This document shows, one piece after another, positions 33,943 to 45,560 of a stretch of DNA of 64,000 bases. The number at the start of each line of letters is the position of its first letter. The stretch's first letter is position 1. Source of the stretch: Zopfochytrium polystomum. Its lineage: Eukaryota; Chytridiomycota; Chytridiomycetes; Chytridiales; Chytridiaceae. The stretch is from NCBI GenBank assembly GCA_025765615.1, contig JAIVFJ010000275.1:16647-80646 (forward strand). The letters run 5' to 3'. Both the position numbers and the translations under genes were made by a program. A model generated the notes under the pieces. The model did not search any database. It was not told the origin of the DNA and saw only the letters and a program-made list of their open reading frames with translations.

Positions 33943-35669
33943 ATGGACGAAAGTCCGTTCGTGACAATCCATCAAGAAGAGGGGTTTGAGTTTTTGAACA
34001 ACTCAAGCGCCGAGGAATGTTCGTGATCTTTTGGTGACAGGCTTGTTGACTAACAGGCACTAGTCTTGATCAACGCGCAGGACCAGGACCCTCGCCTCCC
34101 GCCTTCCCCACCGGCATTTTTCATCAATGCAGAGCCGTTCTTCAATTTCGGTCAACAGAACTATCCGTTCCCCCTCATACCAGAGTTTCAATCTTCTCAT
34201 TTTCCGCCGTCTGGGTCCTCGGGCGACATCCTGCCATCTCCCATCCTCTTGGAAGAAGAGCTTCAAGACGATCTTGTTTTTCAGGCAGGACACCGCATTT
34301 TTAGATTTATTCCTTATATCTACCACTTTTTTCCGAAGTTCGTTCGTGAAGAGTCGGCAGACCCGAAACTGTCGGACACTGCAGCGAACCGTTTTGGAAC
34401 AGCTACGGTCTGTGTTCAGTTCTGTTCCGGTGTCACTTGGTCTTACCATACCTTGCGTTTCAGCCGGCTCCCATTTCCTTACCAGACCAACCAGCTGAAC
34501 ATCGAGTCACCACACACTCGCATGGAACGCTCGACAAGCTCGTCTGCTACTCTCCTCAATTGGATTCAGGGGGAACTCAGATAATGGGAGCTTGCAATTG
34601 GTTGAGTGATTCCGTTCGTCCGAACTCGTCGCCTCCGCCCCAAAACCTTTGTTTAGAGGCGCTCGCCCAAATCCCCTCACCCGCAATATCCCATACCTCG
34701 TCGGATGGTCTTCAAGCGCCATTTTGCGGACCGTGTTCACTTTTTCCAACCACTCGAAACTTCTCCACGACGACACCAGCGTCTTCGGTGCCATCAAGCC
34801 CGAACTCGATAACTTTATTGGTGGAGAGTGCCACGCACGGCGTCATCAGAGCACCCCTCACGCAGTCGGCTGCCCCAAATGATGTATTCAGTGGGATGTC
34901 ATCAAAGTCCCCGACTAAAAACTCGTCAACCACTCCACCCCTTACGCCTCAACAAGCGGCAGTTGCAATCGCCGCTTCGGAAAAGTCATACTTTGTTTCG
35001 CCCGAAGCCGACATTGTCCTTAGACCACAACCATCGACATATAACAAGTGGTCTGCCGAGGAAGATGCTTTGCTTCGGCGCGCTGTCGCAATTTATGGCC
35101 CTCATGGCCGCTGGGCACAAATCGCAACTCTTGTACCGAAGCGTACTCCCATACAGTGTTCAACGCGGTGGACGGGCGCGCTGAACTCGAAAATCCACAA
35201 AGGAAAATGGAACCCCGAAGAAGACGCACTGCTGCTGCGGGGATACCGGGCGGAGCTGTCGCGTCTTCGCCACTCGGCTAGTGAGGTTTCTGCCACCCCA
35301 GCTGTTCAGTTAACTTCGTATGACACGCGCCATTGTCCCCAGCAAAGCTCCTCAGACAGCGCGAAGGGCAGAACTGTCATCGACGAGATTAACTGGGCGG
35401 CTATTGCTGAGCACGTCCCTGGCCGGACCGCTGTTCAGTGCGTAGCGCGATACCAAGAGGCATTGGACCCGACAATTCGCAAGGGGAAGTGGAGCGCTGA
35501 GGAAGACGAACTGCTCAAAGTCGGTATCGCAACGCACGGAAAGAGCTGGGTCATGATCGCCGAAATGGTGCCTGGTCGAACACAACGACAGTGTCGAACC
35601 CGGTGGCTTCAAATGCGGCAGCGTCTTGAGCGAAACATGGCCCAGCCCAGTTCCGGTACCCCTCACTGA
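33943..35669 (+). CDS. Three-repeat Myb DNA-binding protein
   Basis: Start at ATG 33943 (MDESPFVTIHQEEGFEFL); the first join near 34,020-34,060 is uncertain. An intron ends at about 34,459 (GCTACG donor to CCGGCTCCC). The N-terminal ~300 residues are Ser/Thr/Pro-rich. Three Myb repeats close the protein. R1: KWSAEEDALLRRAVAIYGPH with RWAQIATLVPKRTPIQCSTR. R2: KGKWNPEEDALLLRG, interrupted by about 50 residues before INWAAIAEHVPGRTAVQCVA. R3: RKGKWSAEEDELLKVGIATH with WVMIAEMVPGRTQRQCRTRW. The tryptophan spacing is that of R1R2R3/SNAPC4-like factors. It most likely binds DNA as a transcription factor. The insertion in R2 is unusual. Confidence 0.8.
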
Positions 35670-36122
35670 TCCACTCTTTGTTGCGCTACCTGACCTCGCC
35701 TCGCGATCCCATTTTCCAAGCTTATCTCCATCATTGATTGGTAACTGTGACTGCAGGGAACTTGAAGATTTTACTCAAGTTTGCAGTAGCTGGTCTGTCG
35801 GGGCTCCAACGGTTTTCTGCCCGCTGCATCCGAAAAGCTCATGTCTTATTCGACTATCCTCCAATCATTTCAAAACACATCTTCGCGCCTTTAAACCTTC
35901 CATCCTCGCACTCTCACTCGAAACTCTAGATCGAATTGGGTGGGGATTGGAACGGTTATATTGCAGCTTTGCAGCTCCTGTTCTCTCCTCTCGATTATCA
36001 TGCCTATGTTTTCCCCACCTGCTCTCCCCTATGACTCTATGGATCAGTACATCTTTAACTTATTTTGCTTTAGAGATATTCCTCGTCCATTTATTGCTAC
36101 TTCCACCCAAAAACACCGAATA
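35670..36122. other. Spacer between convergent Myb and PDI genes
   Basis: 3' flanks of two convergent genes. An open frame (35626-36264, plus) runs across it but lacks any domain and overlaps the PDI last exon on the other strand. Regarded as non-coding. Confidence 0.4.
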
Positions 36123-38036
36123 TCAAAGTTCGTCCTTGACGTGCCCTGCCTTCGCCTCTGAATCCAAAGCCGGAGCGAAAGTGAAGGGCACATTTCTACC
36201 GCGTCCAGCCATCATGTCGCTGAGAAAGCCCGACACAGATTCTTCGTCAAAGCCGGCCAAATGATTGCGGTAGACGCCTTTGTTGGAATTGACTGCCAAC
36301 ACTGCAGGGAAAATGTCGCTTACACCGAACTGAGAGATCAACTTCTTCCCGTGCTTCAGTGCGTTAATCCAGACCATGTGAAACGGGCTGTTCATATCGT
36401 GGTACTTCTTCTTCAGCTGGGTTGAAATGAGTATTTGAAAATGGAAAATTAATCCAATCTAGACGCAATTACCTTTGTGATGACAGCCAAATCTGATGAG
36501 TGAGCTTCGACACTCTCTGGAAATTCTTCTTGCAAAGTTAGAAGTGTAATTACGCAGACTCCCGCTTTTCCAATGCATTGGGAGCTGAACGACGCTTCGT
36601 CCACAATCTCCGGAACAACTGGATCGACTGTGCCACAGATTGTTCAGCTTCTCAACACTTTTTCCCATGTCAACCTACATGGAATTGTGACGGGGTCGCT
36701 TGCGCTCGATTCACTCTTGGTGCTGTCGCTCTGCGTCTTATCCTTCTTCTCTTTCTTCTCCTTCTTCTCCTTCTTTCCTTTCGGCGGAGCGGCGTATTTA
36801 TTCAAAAATTCCACAAGAGGTCCATGCTTCAAATCACCTTTCGTCAAAAAGGTAAGATGCTCTCCAGCTTGTCGTATCAAAGGCGAAACAGACTCACCTT
36901 CGAAGAGGATGGCGCCAGCAAGGTCTGCGTCCTTCGGGACAACGAAAACGGACGGAAATGTTGAAGCATTCAGCTTTTCCACCAAAGCCTTGTCCGATGA
37001 TTTCACTTCTCCCAAAAGCAGGCGATCGTAATATTCAGCGGACAATGCCTTATAAAGCGGGGGCGTTTTGTCTTTGCTGGTGGCCATGATAACCTTTGCA
37101 AGGCCGGGCTGTATCCAGCAGGCACGTTCGCAACGTTAGAATCGCTTTTGGCAGTGCAAGACTCACCTCTTCTTTCAAAAAGTCATCCAAGCTAGCCGCC
37201 TTACCCGTAGACGAAAGAGATCGGACGTAATTGGGAATCTTCGGAAGCATGAAGTCAACAATAGATTTTGATGTGCGTTGACCCTGGTAGTCTGCAAGGC
37301 GATTAGTAACGCTCGAGTGCTGTATGTGTTACCAGTAGGGCCAGCCTTCTTATCAGCACCGAATGCCTTAAGCGTTGGGAAGCCTGTTCGTTACTCGCTC
37401 TTCAGAGTTCAACTCCGACGCAATGGCGGTAAAGTTTCGAACCTTGAACCCCATAAAGGCCGCACAGGTCCTTGTGCACGTCACAGTCGACGGCCACCAG
37501 CTTTGCAAGCCCTTTCAACTTGTCAGCAGCTTTCTTAAATTCCGGCGCCTGGACGTTGGTGTCAGCAATCAGCAACATAGAAACAAACGGAATCGCGTGG
37601 TCGAGTCACACGATAGTACGTACCAAAGCTTTGCAGTGACCGCACCTACAGTAGAAGCGAGTCAGGGAAAAAAGGATCATTAGCGGAATGTGCTGGAGGG
37701 ACAAAATTGAAAATGACGCGTTTGGCAAACGAGTCTAGTTTGTCGAGGTGGAATGAACAGCACCCACCAGGGCGCGTAAAACTCGACTAGCACAGCGTGC
37801 TTAGAGCTCAACACGTCCGCCTTAAACGTGGCCGCTGTCGTTTGGATCACAGCGTCGGACTTCGAATAGAGGGAGAGCGCTGGGGCAGGCATGCACCCCA
37901 GAGTGATGCAGAGCGCAACCAACAGAAGTGAGAGCATGCTGCAGGAAGACGGTCTGTCGCGACGCAAACGCCGCGGAAGGTGTTGCTTGTTGCAGTCGTG
38001 GTGGTGGTGCTGGCGGTGGTCGAGCTGGTCCATCAT
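36123..38036 (-). CDS. ER protein disulfide isomerase (thioredoxin-fold, KDEL)
   Basis: Oxidoreductase of the endoplasmic reticulum, minus strand. The start near 38033-38036 is followed by a hydrophobic signal peptide (SMLSLLLVALCITLGCMPAP). The thioredoxin domain reads VLVEFYAPW, an intron, then CGHCKAL (about 37,620-37,640), giving the CGHC active site. Next come APEFKKAADKLKGLAKLVAV, VDCDVHKDLCGLYGVQGFPT and FGADKKAGPT. The following exons include IPNYVRSLSS and LYKALSAEYYDRLLLGEV, a redox-inactive thioredoxin-like segment, then a Lys/Glu cluster (KGKKEKKEKKEKKDK). The C-terminus ends HVKDEL, a canonical ER-retention signal. One catalytic domain plus an inactive one recalls Mpd1/P5-type PDIs. 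Exon joins are supported by frame. Confidence 0.8.
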
Positions 38037-38053
38037 GGATGCGAAGGAACTGA

Positions 38054-38995
38054 TTGGGCGGTCTGGTGATGGCCTTCACAGTGTGGGTTTTTGTGGTCCC
38101 GGTTGGTGCTGAGGTGGCATTTCGAGAGGCATCCCGCTGGTTCAGTCTTGAACCAGTCGGGCACGTTCGAAAAGGTTCTGTGTTTCGTGCCACACCCCCA
38201 AGCCGGAGACAGTGGCACTGCGGCTTTTCTTCCTCCCATGGCACGCACACCACCGAGCTCACAACCGCCTCCGCCCGCTCCCCAGAACAAGAGCCGGGCG
38301 TGACGGCGGCGGCTGCAGCCTCGTCTGGAATGTTCTGTGTGTTCCGCCGCGGTTCGGCCGTCGGCGGAAGCAGTGTGGTGTGCGGGTTCCAACTGCTCTG
38401 TCCGAGAAGCCTCAGATTATCACCGTCTCCGTCAGCAAATACCTGCTGGCAGCTGTCGGTGCGCACGCACAGCGTTTCCAGCTTTGTCACGCCCTCCAAA
38501 GACATCAGAGTCGACTGGATCCACCCCATTCGCACGAGCGATGGGTCGTGCCGAGTGCCCGACCGGCTGATCTTCGAAGAACTCTCTCCACCCTCTCCGC
38601 ATGTGGTTCGCATTGGCAGCGACGGCGCCCCACTGCCAAGGCCGCAATGGCGTCCCTGGGACCCGCCCGAACCGCTCGCGCTCGTGGATGGGATCCCGGC
38701 AGTGGGTGGCCCGAATTCGTCGCCCACTGACCTCGTGGAGTCGGCGCGGCGAGCGGCCGCGGACGCCGTGGCTCGCGCGCAGAAAGCAATGAAGTCATCA
38801 GGGGGCAAGCGGAGGTCCGTTCACCGCACGCCCTTAGCCTGGCCGCGCCGCCGCTTTCAGCAGGTGGTGGAGGAGCAGGACGCTGGGCAACCTGGAGAGC
38901 GATGCCGGGCCAGCCGTGGTGTCGTGGCGCCAGCGGCGGGAGCTAGTCACAAACTCGAGCCCTTCACCTTGCAACATAAGTCACCCCTAAGATAA
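38054..38995 (+). CDS. Hypothetical GC-rich ORF, doubtful
   Basis: A 313-codon plus-strand frame divergent from the PDI gene, in GC-rich DNA where another plus frame and a 328-codon minus frame (37822-38808) are also open. The segment VTPSKDIRVDWIHPIRTSDG and RVPDRLIFEELSPPSP looks protein-like, and an Ala/Arg-rich helix (ESARRAAADAVARAQKAM) follows. The beginning (MGGLVMAFTVWVFVVPVGA) could be a signal peptide. No domain is recognised. It may be a real spliced gene whose exons I could not define, or compositional openness. Confidence 0.3.
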   Translation: MGGLVMAFTVWVFVVPVGAEVAFREASRWFSLEPVGHVRKGSVFRATPPSRRQWHCGFSSSHGTHTTELTTASARSPEQEPGVTAAAAASSGMFCVFRRGSAVGGSSVVCGFQLLCPRSLRLSPSPSANTCWQLSVRTHSVSSFVTPSKDIRVDWIHPIRTSDGSCRVPDRLIFEELSPPSPHVVRIGSDGAPLPRPQWRPWDPPEPLALVDGIPAVGGPNSSPTDLVESARRAAADAVARAQKAMKSSGGKRRSVHRTPLAWPRRRFQQVVEEQDAGQPGERCRASRGVVAPAAGASHKLEPFTLQHKSPLR

Positions 38996-39896
38996 CTTCG
39001 CGTGGAAAGAAGAAAAAGGTATGAAACCATAGTATGGAGATGGTTGTTCTGTTACTGCATATGTAGCCAGTGAAAGAAGTTGGTTGTGTTGGGTAAAAGA
39101 GACAAGCGAGTTGGCAGTTCTTGATACCAACATCAACCAGCCTGCTGAACGCCATTGACGCTTCTTTTCAGGAGCCAAACTTTATCAGAGGCCTGCAGCT
39201 GGCAGGGATCTGGATGTAAATCGATGCATCAAGTTTGCTGCTGACATACGAATTACTGATATTGACCATGTCTGTCTTCCATTTGTTAGTGGCTGTCATC
39301 GTCAATAACCGACGTAAGGTAGAGATGCGCACGACAGGTGACTGTGCTCCAAAAGTCAACTCCATCAAGTACCAAGTCAAGTTCGAGTCGCCGAGATAAT
39401 CTATGGTCGTTCTGCGTGCAGACTTTTCTGCGACAGACTAATTGTTTTTCTAAAAGGAATTGTCAGTGGATGTGGCTCGTCCCAGTGGTGCAGGGACTAC
39501 TGTCTACACTCTCTGCCAGGGAAACTTGGTTCAAGAATTTCAGCAACCAAACTCCAATTTGGGACGGCGCCAGCAATAGATTGAAAAAGCAAACCTTCTG
39601 CCCACGACAGGCGATTGTTTTCATTCGCTAGACTCCAAGAAATGTAAACAGTCTACTCTGAGTGAGTGAGTGGAAGGAGTGAATGAAGTGGAGATGTGTG
39701 TTTGTGGGTGGTCGTTCTCCCCAACTTGGAGAGAAAGAGAAAAAAAACTCCGTTATGAATTATTGATACATAATGATGATATGGATGCTGTAATAGTTGC
39801 TAGGCAAGCGTGACTGGCACAGGGTAAAAATTTCTCCTATATTATCTGCTTGAGCAGAGGAGGAGGAAATCTGTTAACACCAGGTTTCTGTTCCAC
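38996..39896 (-). mobile_element. Copia reverse transcriptase fragment and flanking repeat debris
   Basis: At 39168-39380 the minus strand reads SPVVRISTLRRLLTMTATNK, then MVNISNSYVSSKLDASIYIQ. This is the Ty1/copia RT core (consensus FAPVVR.STVR.LL..A......DVK.AFLNG.L...IYM). Frames on both sides are broken. At 39,645-39,715 a stretch related to 9,340-9,400 appears, including GAGTGAGTGGAAGGAGTGAA. Confidence 0.6.
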
Positions 39897-40350
39897 TTAA
39901 TACTCAGAGTAGTTGTCATTAGCACAAGCCAGTGCCCAGGTCTGCATTGGCAGTGGCTTGCTCTCCCATGGGCATCTTGAGAATAATAACTGACAGATAG
40001 TTGAAGTCCATCGTCCTGGATTTGCAGGGCAACCTTGGCAGCAAACTAGCTCCAACAATGTTCCAGGAAGTGCATCCTCCAATGTAAATGGATAAAATTC
40101 ATGCCCATAGTAGTGAACTGGAATGTGATAGCCCAGGGTGATTTTTGCCTGCTTGAGTACAAGGGGCCAGTGCACCAATACCACCAGTAGCTACTTGAGC
40201 GTTCACAGCAGACTGGTCACTTCCGAACAGTTGCAATGCTTGAGCCTGTGACCTCAAATAAAATAGCATACCCTGCTTTTTTAACTCATAACTCGTGAGG
40301 ATCATCAATTTGACACAACCAAACAACGTTTCACAAAGGTGACATAACAC
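39897..40350 (-). repeat. Second, degraded copy of the 7-8 kb repeat-family ORF
   Basis: The minus-strand reading AKITLGYHIPVHYYGHEFYP then FTLEDALPGTLLELV, with NAQVATGGIGALAPC just upstream, parallels the C-terminal part of the ORF at 7084-8037. Its downstream piece (LLFSRCPWESKPLPMQTWAL) recurs once more on the plus strand at about 43,575-43,640. So at least three pieces of this family lie in the window. Confidence 0.65.
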
Positions 40351-40379
40351 ACCTGTTTCTTATTATTTTTCATGGGTTA

Positions 40380-41164
40380 TTATTGTCCCTGCAAGCTGAA
40401 CCACTGAAATTTGGACTGTCTCTTAGTTGCGACCATGTTCATTTTATTATTACTATTATTATTGTTTCGCACAAAGTCACAGGCTGAATGGCTCAGGCTG
40501 ATCCACACTACTGGCAAGAGGCCCCCTAGCGCAGTGGTGTAGACTGCTCCATTCAATTGGAGAGGTGCCAAGTAGGAGACCTGCTGGCTGTCGTCTGGGT
40601 GAACTATGCAGAAAAGCTAAGACCTGCACAATGACCAGCCTTGCCCTCCTCACTTTTGGAAATGGATTAGGATGATGTGATTCAGTGGGTAGAAGTACAG
40701 AGTCCACGTGTACACAGAGCTACCACAGTGCTGCTGCATATACTTCCATAATGAAAGGCCTCATGAAAGGGTATGAGATCCTAGGGTTTTTTCTCCTTTC
40801 TTCATTGATGATTTTTATTATTTTTTCAATGAGTAGTCTATCCTGTTTTTCCTGTTTTTACTTTTTATCTTTTATTTATTTGTTTGTTTGTTGTCTCTGT
40901 GTGTGTCTCTCTTTTCTTTTGTGGCTGTGAGTCACTGTCTTCTTCTTGCACCAATCAGCTCTCCCCATCGCCTCCACCCTTCTTGGCAGCTGAATGCCAA
41001 GAATTGCTCCATGATTTTCTGAGCTGTCTTCCTTGTTTGATGGCTCAGCCCCATTGTTTGGTGACTCACTCCTCCTCTCTCTTCTTTGTTGTTTTATTTA
41101 CTGTTTTGTTCTTTTGTATATGTTTTCCCTTCTTTTCCCCTCCTTTTTCCTTCACCCTGCTGAT
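40380..41164. other. Repeat-rich spacer with SINE-like motif
   Basis: No gene. At about 40,515-40,590 a TAGCGCAGTGGTGTAG string resembles a pol III A box. At 40,680-40,720 another A-box-like string (ATTCAGTGGGTAGAAG) occurs. 40,790-41,160 is pyrimidine-rich low-complexity DNA. Confidence 0.35.
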
Positions 41165-42345
41165 TCCAACCCTCTCCTATTTAAGCAGCCCACCCCCCTT
41201 TCTTGTTGCATCTTAGAACCTGTACCCGAAGTCTTCTTGCCCGCCCTTTTCCTCTCTGACTGTGTATGAGCTATCTCTCGGCCATTCATGGCAGTGTGCT
41301 GAGAGACTATACTCACTCCTTTTACTCCAGGATCCAGGCCCTAGAGTGAGTGAAACAAATAATAGGCTAAAACTAACTTTATTGGGCTGTTGTCTACGGG
41401 GTGTTTCAACCCTACTACTTGCCCAGTCCACAAAGTATCCCCACTGATCTGCCTAACAGGGGTCTCAAACACAAAGAATGAACATTGAGAGGGACAATCC
41501 TCTGAGGGATCAGTGCTGGAGCACTGATTACTTGTGTGGCTGCAGGCCAGTGCAAGAAGAAACAGAAGGGCACTGCAGAATAAAGAGAGAGAAGAGGGAA
41601 ACAGGGGGTTTATAACAGGAACCTAATCTCAAATGCAACGAGAGCAGTTAATTGCAACAGGACTGACATGGCGCGACCTAGTTCCCCTTGTCGCAGGGGG
41701 CGCTGCAGGAGTCTTCGTCGTCACCAGCAACCAGGGGGAGAGAGAGAAGGGAGTTGACTATGTAGGGGTCGGGAGGTCGCCATCAGGAACTCACATATGG
41801 AAACACCTGTCATCGTACACGCACCCTGCCAGGCTGCGTCAGCGTGGTCACTCAACCAACAGGCTTTATTGCATCACACTTGTACTCAGACATCTCACTC
41901 TCACAGCAATGGGACTGAGGCAGGCACTCGTAGATCAAACTCTCAGGTGTGGGGGCTGCGCAAAGCGCAGCCACCAACACTCTCACAGGGTCAACGACAC
42001 AACAATTGTTGCCTCTGCAGCAAGTGAGGGCCTGTGATCCTCACTCCAACAAAGAGCCAGCAGTGTCACACAGTCGCTGGTGGGGCCAGCTGCATTCCCC
42101 ACTTGCGGCCCCTTAAGAGGAGCCCCCAAAGGGACCATGTACTCACCTCAGTGTGTACCACCTTTCACTTCCCTCATTGCATGAGCCAGATGGATTTGAA
42201 GGGACTCTGTATTGGTGCCAAAGGACAGAAATCAGATTGAAGACAAATGGAAATGACCCAAATACAGAGAGAGAGAAAATTGACAAGTCAACCCCTGACT
42301 TGGAGCATCCACCACAAATGCTCTAAGTCCCCCAACCCTGTGATT
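41165..42345 (+). repeat. ~1.1-kb dispersed repeat, copy A
   Basis: Starts around CTCTCCTATTTAAGCAGCCC and runs to CTCTAAGTCCCCCAACCC. Copy C (59.9 kb) is nearly identical to it over the first several hundred bases, and copy B (43.9-45.2 kb) is more diverged but spans the whole length. There is no long ORF. Orientation is arbitrary. It could be a non-autonomous LTR-derived or SINE-like composite; the sequence gives no firm class. Confidence 0.7.
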
Positions 42346-43550
42346 TCCAGGTGTCCCACATTTTCCCTTCAATGAGGATTATCCTGGTGTATTCATCCAG
42401 ACCCATCCAGATGCCTTTGGCTTTGTGCTCAAGGTGAATGCAAATCACTTGGCTGACAGTGGTTTCCTTGAGAGACATGCTGTACTCCACACAAAAAGTG
42501 TCCTCAATTTTTGCAACAAGAGCTGGGGTGTTGGCCATGACGTTGATATCGTTGACAAAAACAAAGATGATCTCAAATGTTGTGTCCAGAGTGATGAAGT
42601 CCATAGAGGCTCTTGAGGAGTTTGCAGAAAGTTTCTTTCCATCTGGAGTGAATCACTTGTGGACTTTTGGTGGATGCATGTTGATGACTTCTTTGAGAAT
42701 CATACAGGTAGGCTGTGTTGACATCCATGCTGTGGTACTTGATGTCAAAAGCAAGGCTGATTGCAATGAGCAGTCGGATGGCCTGGATCCAGACAACAGG
42801 AGAAAAGGTGTCTGTGTAGTTGATGCCTTCACATTGGGTGCTTCCACATGTGACAAGTCAGGCTTCCATCGCTTCAGCCAGCCAAAAGGGTTAAGTTTGT
42901 GGGCATAAGCCCATTTGCAGAAAATTGCACATTTGCTGGGAGGAAGAACTGCGCACTCCCAGACCTTCTGCTCATCCATGAGAGACTGAAGTTCCTCAAG
43001 CTCAGACGCAGTCCATTCTTTGTTGTAGTCTGATGCGTGAGCTTCCTTGTGGGAATGTGGCACTGGTGGGAGTTGTGATTGGTGGATTGGTTCTTTAGGG
43101 AAGCACTTTTGAGCATGGTTCTGGCTTGGCTGATGCAAGGTCGAGTCACAAGAGATGGTGAGTGCTTGTTTGATTTGCAAGTAACTTGTGAAATCCAGTT
43201 GGTGCATCTTTGATGTTGACAATCACACATGATGAAAGTGGTGATTCAATGACAGGTTCTGGTTCAGTGTTGATGGATGCCTCTATGCAGTCTGCTGTTG
43301 GAGATGGGCTCTCTTCGGGTTCATCTTCTTCACCAAGTATGACAGCAAATGTGTTGGGGTTAGTTGTCATTGTCATTGTTGTCTTCCATATCTCGTGGAA
43401 GAGTTGGAGGTTGATCTGAGGTGTTTGTTGATGATGATGGCAGCTGTCCCCCCCTGGAAGCCTGATGCAGTTGCTGGGGAGTATGAGGGGAGTGAGCACC
43501 GTCAGGAGGATGTTTGGCAGAACTGACTGGTTAGCAGCAAGAGGCACAAG
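42346..43550 (-). mobile_element. Degraded Ty1/copia pol fragment
   Basis: Minus strand, from high to low: an integrase-RT spacer with acidic stretches, then YNKEWTASELEELQSLMDEQ, KCAIFCKWAYAHKLNPFGWL (matching W.YK.K...G...R.KARLVA of copia RT) and IIFVFVNDINVMANTPALVA. The last is the position of the catalytic YVDD box, here FVND, so the key aspartate pair is altered. Several frames are needed. The same upstream segment is present at 25.4 kb. Confidence 0.7.
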
Positions 43551-43879
43551 ACAGACTCCAACCTATTGTGACTGTCAGTTATTGTTCTCACAATGCCCAT
43601 GGGATAGTGAGCCACTGCCAATGCAGACCTGGGCACTGGCTGTTGACAAATACTCGCGGTGGAGCCAGATAATGCCTGCAACAAGTTTTATGTGGCCAAG
43701 GTAGTGGTCAATCCATCTGGAAGAAGCCTTGGTGCGCAAAAGCCAGATGCCTGGGCAACTGTTGGTGGAGTGCCAGCAACTACATGTGGTGCACTGAGGT
43801 TGAGAGGGTTGTGAAGGGCTGTTATGAGTTTCGTGGAATGATGGAGTGGGTGGGAGGGAAGGGTGGCAGTCCCCTGGTG

Positions 43880-45220
43880 TGTGACAGGAGAATTGGTTCT
43901 CTCGGCCATTTATGGCAGTGTGCTGGGTTCAAGTCCCAGTGCACCTCACCATTCTGCATACTGTTTAGGCTGGTCTGTGGTAGGAGCTACTTGATAATGG
44001 AAAGTGGGAGGGTAAAACTGTGGTAGTGCCTCGCCGGTTCCTGTCAATACATTGCTTCAAATCCAGGTCTCTCAAGGTGATATGAATGAGTTGGCTGGTC
44101 AGGTATTATTGTGAGACTATGCTCACTCCTTTGACCCTGGGATCTGGGCCCTAGAGTGAGGGAAAGCAAATAATAGGCTAAAACTAACTTTATTGGGCTG
44201 TTGTCTAGGGGGTGTTTCAACCCTACTACTTGCCCAGTCCACAAAGTATCCCTACTGATCTGTCTAACAGGGGTCTCAAACACAAAGAATGAACATTCAG
44301 AGGGACAATCCTCTGAAGGATCGGTGCCAGAGCACCAACTACTCGAGTGGCTGCAGGCCGATGTGAGAGGAAATGGAAGGGCACTCCTGAGGGCGCAACA
44401 CAACCGCAGAATAAAGAGAGAGAAGAGGGAAACAGGGGTTTTTATCTCAGGAACCTAATCTCAAATACAACAGGAGCGGTTAATAGCGACAGGACGGACA
44501 GGGTGCGACCAAGTGCCCCTCGTCGCAGACGGTGCTGCAGGAACCCTCGTCGTCGCCAGCAACGGGGGGGAGAGAGAGAAGGAGTCGACTATGTAGGGGT
44601 TGGAAGGTCGCCAGCAGGGAACTCGCACGCAGAAACACCTGCGATCGTACACGCACCCCGCTGGGCTGCGTCAGCACAATCACTCGACCAACAGGCTTTA
44701 TTGCATCGCACTCGTACTCACACATCTCACCCTCACAGCAATAGGACTGAGGCAGGCGCTTGTAGATCGAACTCTCAGGTGTCGGGGGCTGCACCAGGCG
44801 CAGCCACCAACACCCTTGCAGGGGCGGGAAGGTTGGGGACAACGACGCCGTTGTCGTCGCCACCACCACCACCGTCGTCGCTGCAGGCAAGCGACAGGGA
44901 TCCTCACTCCAACACAGAGCCGGCAATGTCACACAGTCACAGGTGGGGCCAGCTGCATTCCCCACCCATGGCCCCTTAAGAGGAGCCCCACGAAGGGACC
45001 ATGTACACACCCGGGTGTGTACCATCTCTCACTACCCTCACCTTTGTGAGCCAGATGGATTTGAAGGGACTCTGTATTGGTGCCAATGGACGGAAATCCG
45101 ATTGAAGAAAAAAGGAAAAAGAGAAATGGCCCAAAAACAGAGAGAGAGAAAATTGACAAGTCAACCCCCTGACTTGGAGCATCCACCACAAATGCTCTAA
45201 GTCCCCCCAACCTTATGCAT
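43880..45220 (+). repeat. ~1.1-kb dispersed repeat, copy B
   Basis: Colinear with copy A from TCTCGGCCATTTATGGCAGT and the AAACTAACTTTATTGGGCTG segment to the ATTGACAAGTCAACC and CTCTAAGTCC end. At 43,935 its left part has GGGTTCAAGTCCC, a perfect pol III B-box/T-arm string flanked by a CTGGG/CCCAG stem, which copies A and C lack. A short GTC/CAC-rich expansion at 44,830-44,885 is also specific to this copy. Confidence 0.7.
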
Positions 45221-45242
45221 GTATGTACAAGTGCCGAAAATA

Positions 45243-45560
45243 AAATAATAAATTAGGCGGGCTTGGGTTACGGCCCGTCAGGCACCCCATCCCCAGGCAG
45301 TCAGGCAGTCTCTGTTAGTCACCGAAAAAGAAAATATGTTGAGAAACCCCTGGCGCAACAGAAACTGTTAAGACGAAAGTAGTAAAAGCAGGCCCAATAA
45401 TAAAGATGGGTTAGCTGCAAATACACTTTGATAACGCCTTGGAAACTAAAGAACTGGGAGCAATAATAGGGGTCCTGATCCTTGCAGTTTTATGACAGGT
45501 ACGCTTGTTTTTGCGAATAAAATCCCTAGACTTTATCACTGAGACCTCGGTGTAGTCTCA
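45243..45560 (+). repeat. LTR-like repeat, copy 2 (inverted relative to copy at 25 kb)
   Basis: Reverse complement of 25,005-25,325 with scattered substitutions. GCGAATAAAATCCCTAGACT, TTTATCACTGAGACCTCGG and ACTGTTAAGACGAAAGTAG align with the first copy. The edge reads TGTAGTCTCACA here. No coding sequence. Confidence 0.6.

Noticed and set aside
35626..36264. 212-codon plus-strand ORF downstream of the Myb gene
   Set aside because: No domain, and antisense to the PDI last exon whose KDEL end is clear.
37822..38808. 328-codon minus-strand ORF opposite the hypothetical ORF at 38 kb
   Set aside because: It overlaps the PDI first exon region on the same strand in another frame, is Arg/Pro/Ser/Thr-rich without any domain, and looks like openness caused by high GC.
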